Source: Mycolicibacterium sp. MU0050
GTDB taxonomy: Bacteria > Actinomycetota > Actinomycetes > Mycobacteriales > Mycobacteriaceae
DNA length: 64,000 bases
Assembly: GCF_963378085.1 (NCBI RefSeq)
Contig: NZ_OY726395.1
Coordinates: 1,240,001 to 1,304,000, forward strand
Direction: 5' to 3'
Below, piece after piece: positions 63,401 to 64,000 of this stretch (position 1 is its first letter; each line of letters starts with the position of its first letter). The notes beneath the pieces were generated by a model. That model saw only the letters and a list, made by a program, of their open reading frames with translations, did not search any database and was not told the DNA's origin. The translations under genes were made by a program, and so were the position numbers.

Positions 63401-64000
63401 ATGCGGGTAGGGATGACGATGCCGGTCATGGAACCGGATCTGGACGCCGCGACATTGCGGACCTGGGCGACGATCGTCGACGAGGGTCCGTTCTCGTCCC
63501 TGTGCTGGGGCGAGCGGATCGCGTTCGACAACCCCGAGAGCCTGACGCTGCTCGGCGCGTTGGCGGCGTGGACCGACCGGGTCCGGCTGGTGACCACGGT
63601 GATCGTCCCGCAGTTGCATGACCCGGTGATGTGCGCCAAGGCGCTGGCCACGGGCGATCTGATCTCCGGGGGCCGGCTGACGGTGGGCTTCGGCGTCGGT
63701 GGCCGCCACGAGGATTACCAGGCCGTCGGGGCGGACCCGAAGACGCAGACGATGCGCGACATGGCGGAGCGGATCGCGATCATGCGGCGGGTGTGGGCCG
63801 GGGAGCGGATCACCGATTCCGTGCTGCCGGTGGGCCCGCCGCCCGTGCAGCCCGGTGGGCCGCGCCTGCTGGTGGGAACCATCGGGCCCAAGACCGTGCG
63901 CAGCGCGGCCGCCTGGGCCGACGGGTTGGCCGGCACCACGCTGGATCTCGACGTCGGCAAGCAGAACGAGCTGTTCGACGTCGCGCGTCAGGCCTGGGCG
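63401..64000 (+). CDS. LLM-class F420-dependent oxidoreductase, 3' truncated
   Basis: The open frame from ATG 63401 runs through the window end (200 codons). The luciferase-like fold shows MRVGMTMPVMEPDLD, RVRLVTTVIVPQLHDPVMCAKALATGDLISGGRLTVGFGVGG and GPRLLVGTIGPKTVRSAAAWADG, typical of F420-using members in mycobacteria. CACAAT seven bases before the ATG suggests a leaderless mRNA. The substrate is unknown. Confidence 0.88.
   Translation, partial: MRVGMTMPVMEPDLDAATLRTWATIVDEGPFSSLCWGERIAFDNPESLTLLGALAAWTDRVRLVTTVIVPQLHDPVMCAKALATGDLISGGRLTVGFGVGGRHEDYQAVGADPKTQTMRDMAERIAIMRRVWAGERITDSVLPVGPPPVQPGGPRLLVGTIGPKTVRSAAAWADGLAGTTLDLDVGKQNELFDVARQAWA

Overview
The window comes from a high-GC actinobacterium and almost certainly from a mycobacterium, most likely a fast-growing Mycolicibacterium-type species. 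The evidence is gene order. From left to right the genes follow the Mycobacterium tuberculosis block Rv1245c-Rv1287: SDR, kgd, Rv1249c, Rv1250, Rv1251c, lprE, deaD, Rv1254, Rv1255c, cyp130, Rv1257c, Rv1258c (tap), udgB, Rv1261c, Rv1262c, amiB2, the Rv1264 adenylate cyclase, Rv1272c/Rv1273c, lprB, lprC, Rv1276c, Rv1277, Rv1278, oppABCD, canA, cysD, cysNC and Rv1287. Rv numbers are assigned from memory of the families and their order, not from a search. Many genes start at GTG, or sit 6-8 nt behind a TANNNT-type -10 box, as expected for leaderless mycobacterial transcripts.

Layout. 1-10 kb: truncated SDR, secreted DUF732 protein, the large TCA-cycle enzyme Kgd, a membrane protein, and two MFS exporters. 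10-18 kb: a RecB-like nuclease/helicase, lipoprotein LprE, a DEAD-box RNA helicase coupled to a membrane acyltransferase, and an iron-regulated siderophore-interacting flavoprotein behind an IdeR-like box. 18-24 kb: a minus-strand group (DUF3237 protein, FAD oxidase, CYP130, TetR) facing an HxlR regulator, then a Tap-like exporter. 24-29 kb: uracil-DNA glycosylase, flavin enzymes, HIT and VOC proteins, AraC regulator and amidase AmiB2.

29.3-31.1 kb is a complete IS1182-like insertion sequence. It has 15-bp perfect terminal repeats and a CTAG duplication that contains the amiB2 stop codon. 31-34.6 kb holds a Mug-like glycosylase, a pH-sensor-type adenylate cyclase, an AIM24 protein, a small membrane protein, and a possible ribbon-helix-helix protein preceded by three 8-bp direct repeats. 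M. tuberculosis carries pknH/embR and neighbours around this place; they are absent here. 34.6-44 kb: heterodimeric ABC exporter, LprB/LprC, SixA-like phosphatase, and a two-gene SbcD/SbcC-like nuclease. The SbcC-like protein has no zinc hook.

44-47.9 kb is an insertion relative to M. tuberculosis: a DszC-like flavoprotein, then a membrane protein, a PCuAC copper lipoprotein and a Tat-exported DyP peroxidase, with two strong dyads in their upstream regions. 47.9-53.4 kb is the oppBCDA peptide importer. 53.5-59 kb is a sulfate-activation block: carbonic anhydrase, a 388-bp gap with 52-bp tandem repeats and leader-like structure, cysD-cysNC-cysQ, a cysteine hydrolase and an Rrf2 regulator. The cysQ homologue is placed directly in the cys operon. 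59-64 kb: small acidic protein, DUF4097 membrane protein with a NarL-type two-component system, a TDT/SLAC1 transporter, and a truncated F420-type oxidoreductase.

No tRNA, rRNA or CRISPR array was seen. I found no strong case for a wholly new system. The best leads are the putative RHH repeat operator, the copper/peroxidase cluster, the cysD leader region, and the several dyads tied to specific regulators.
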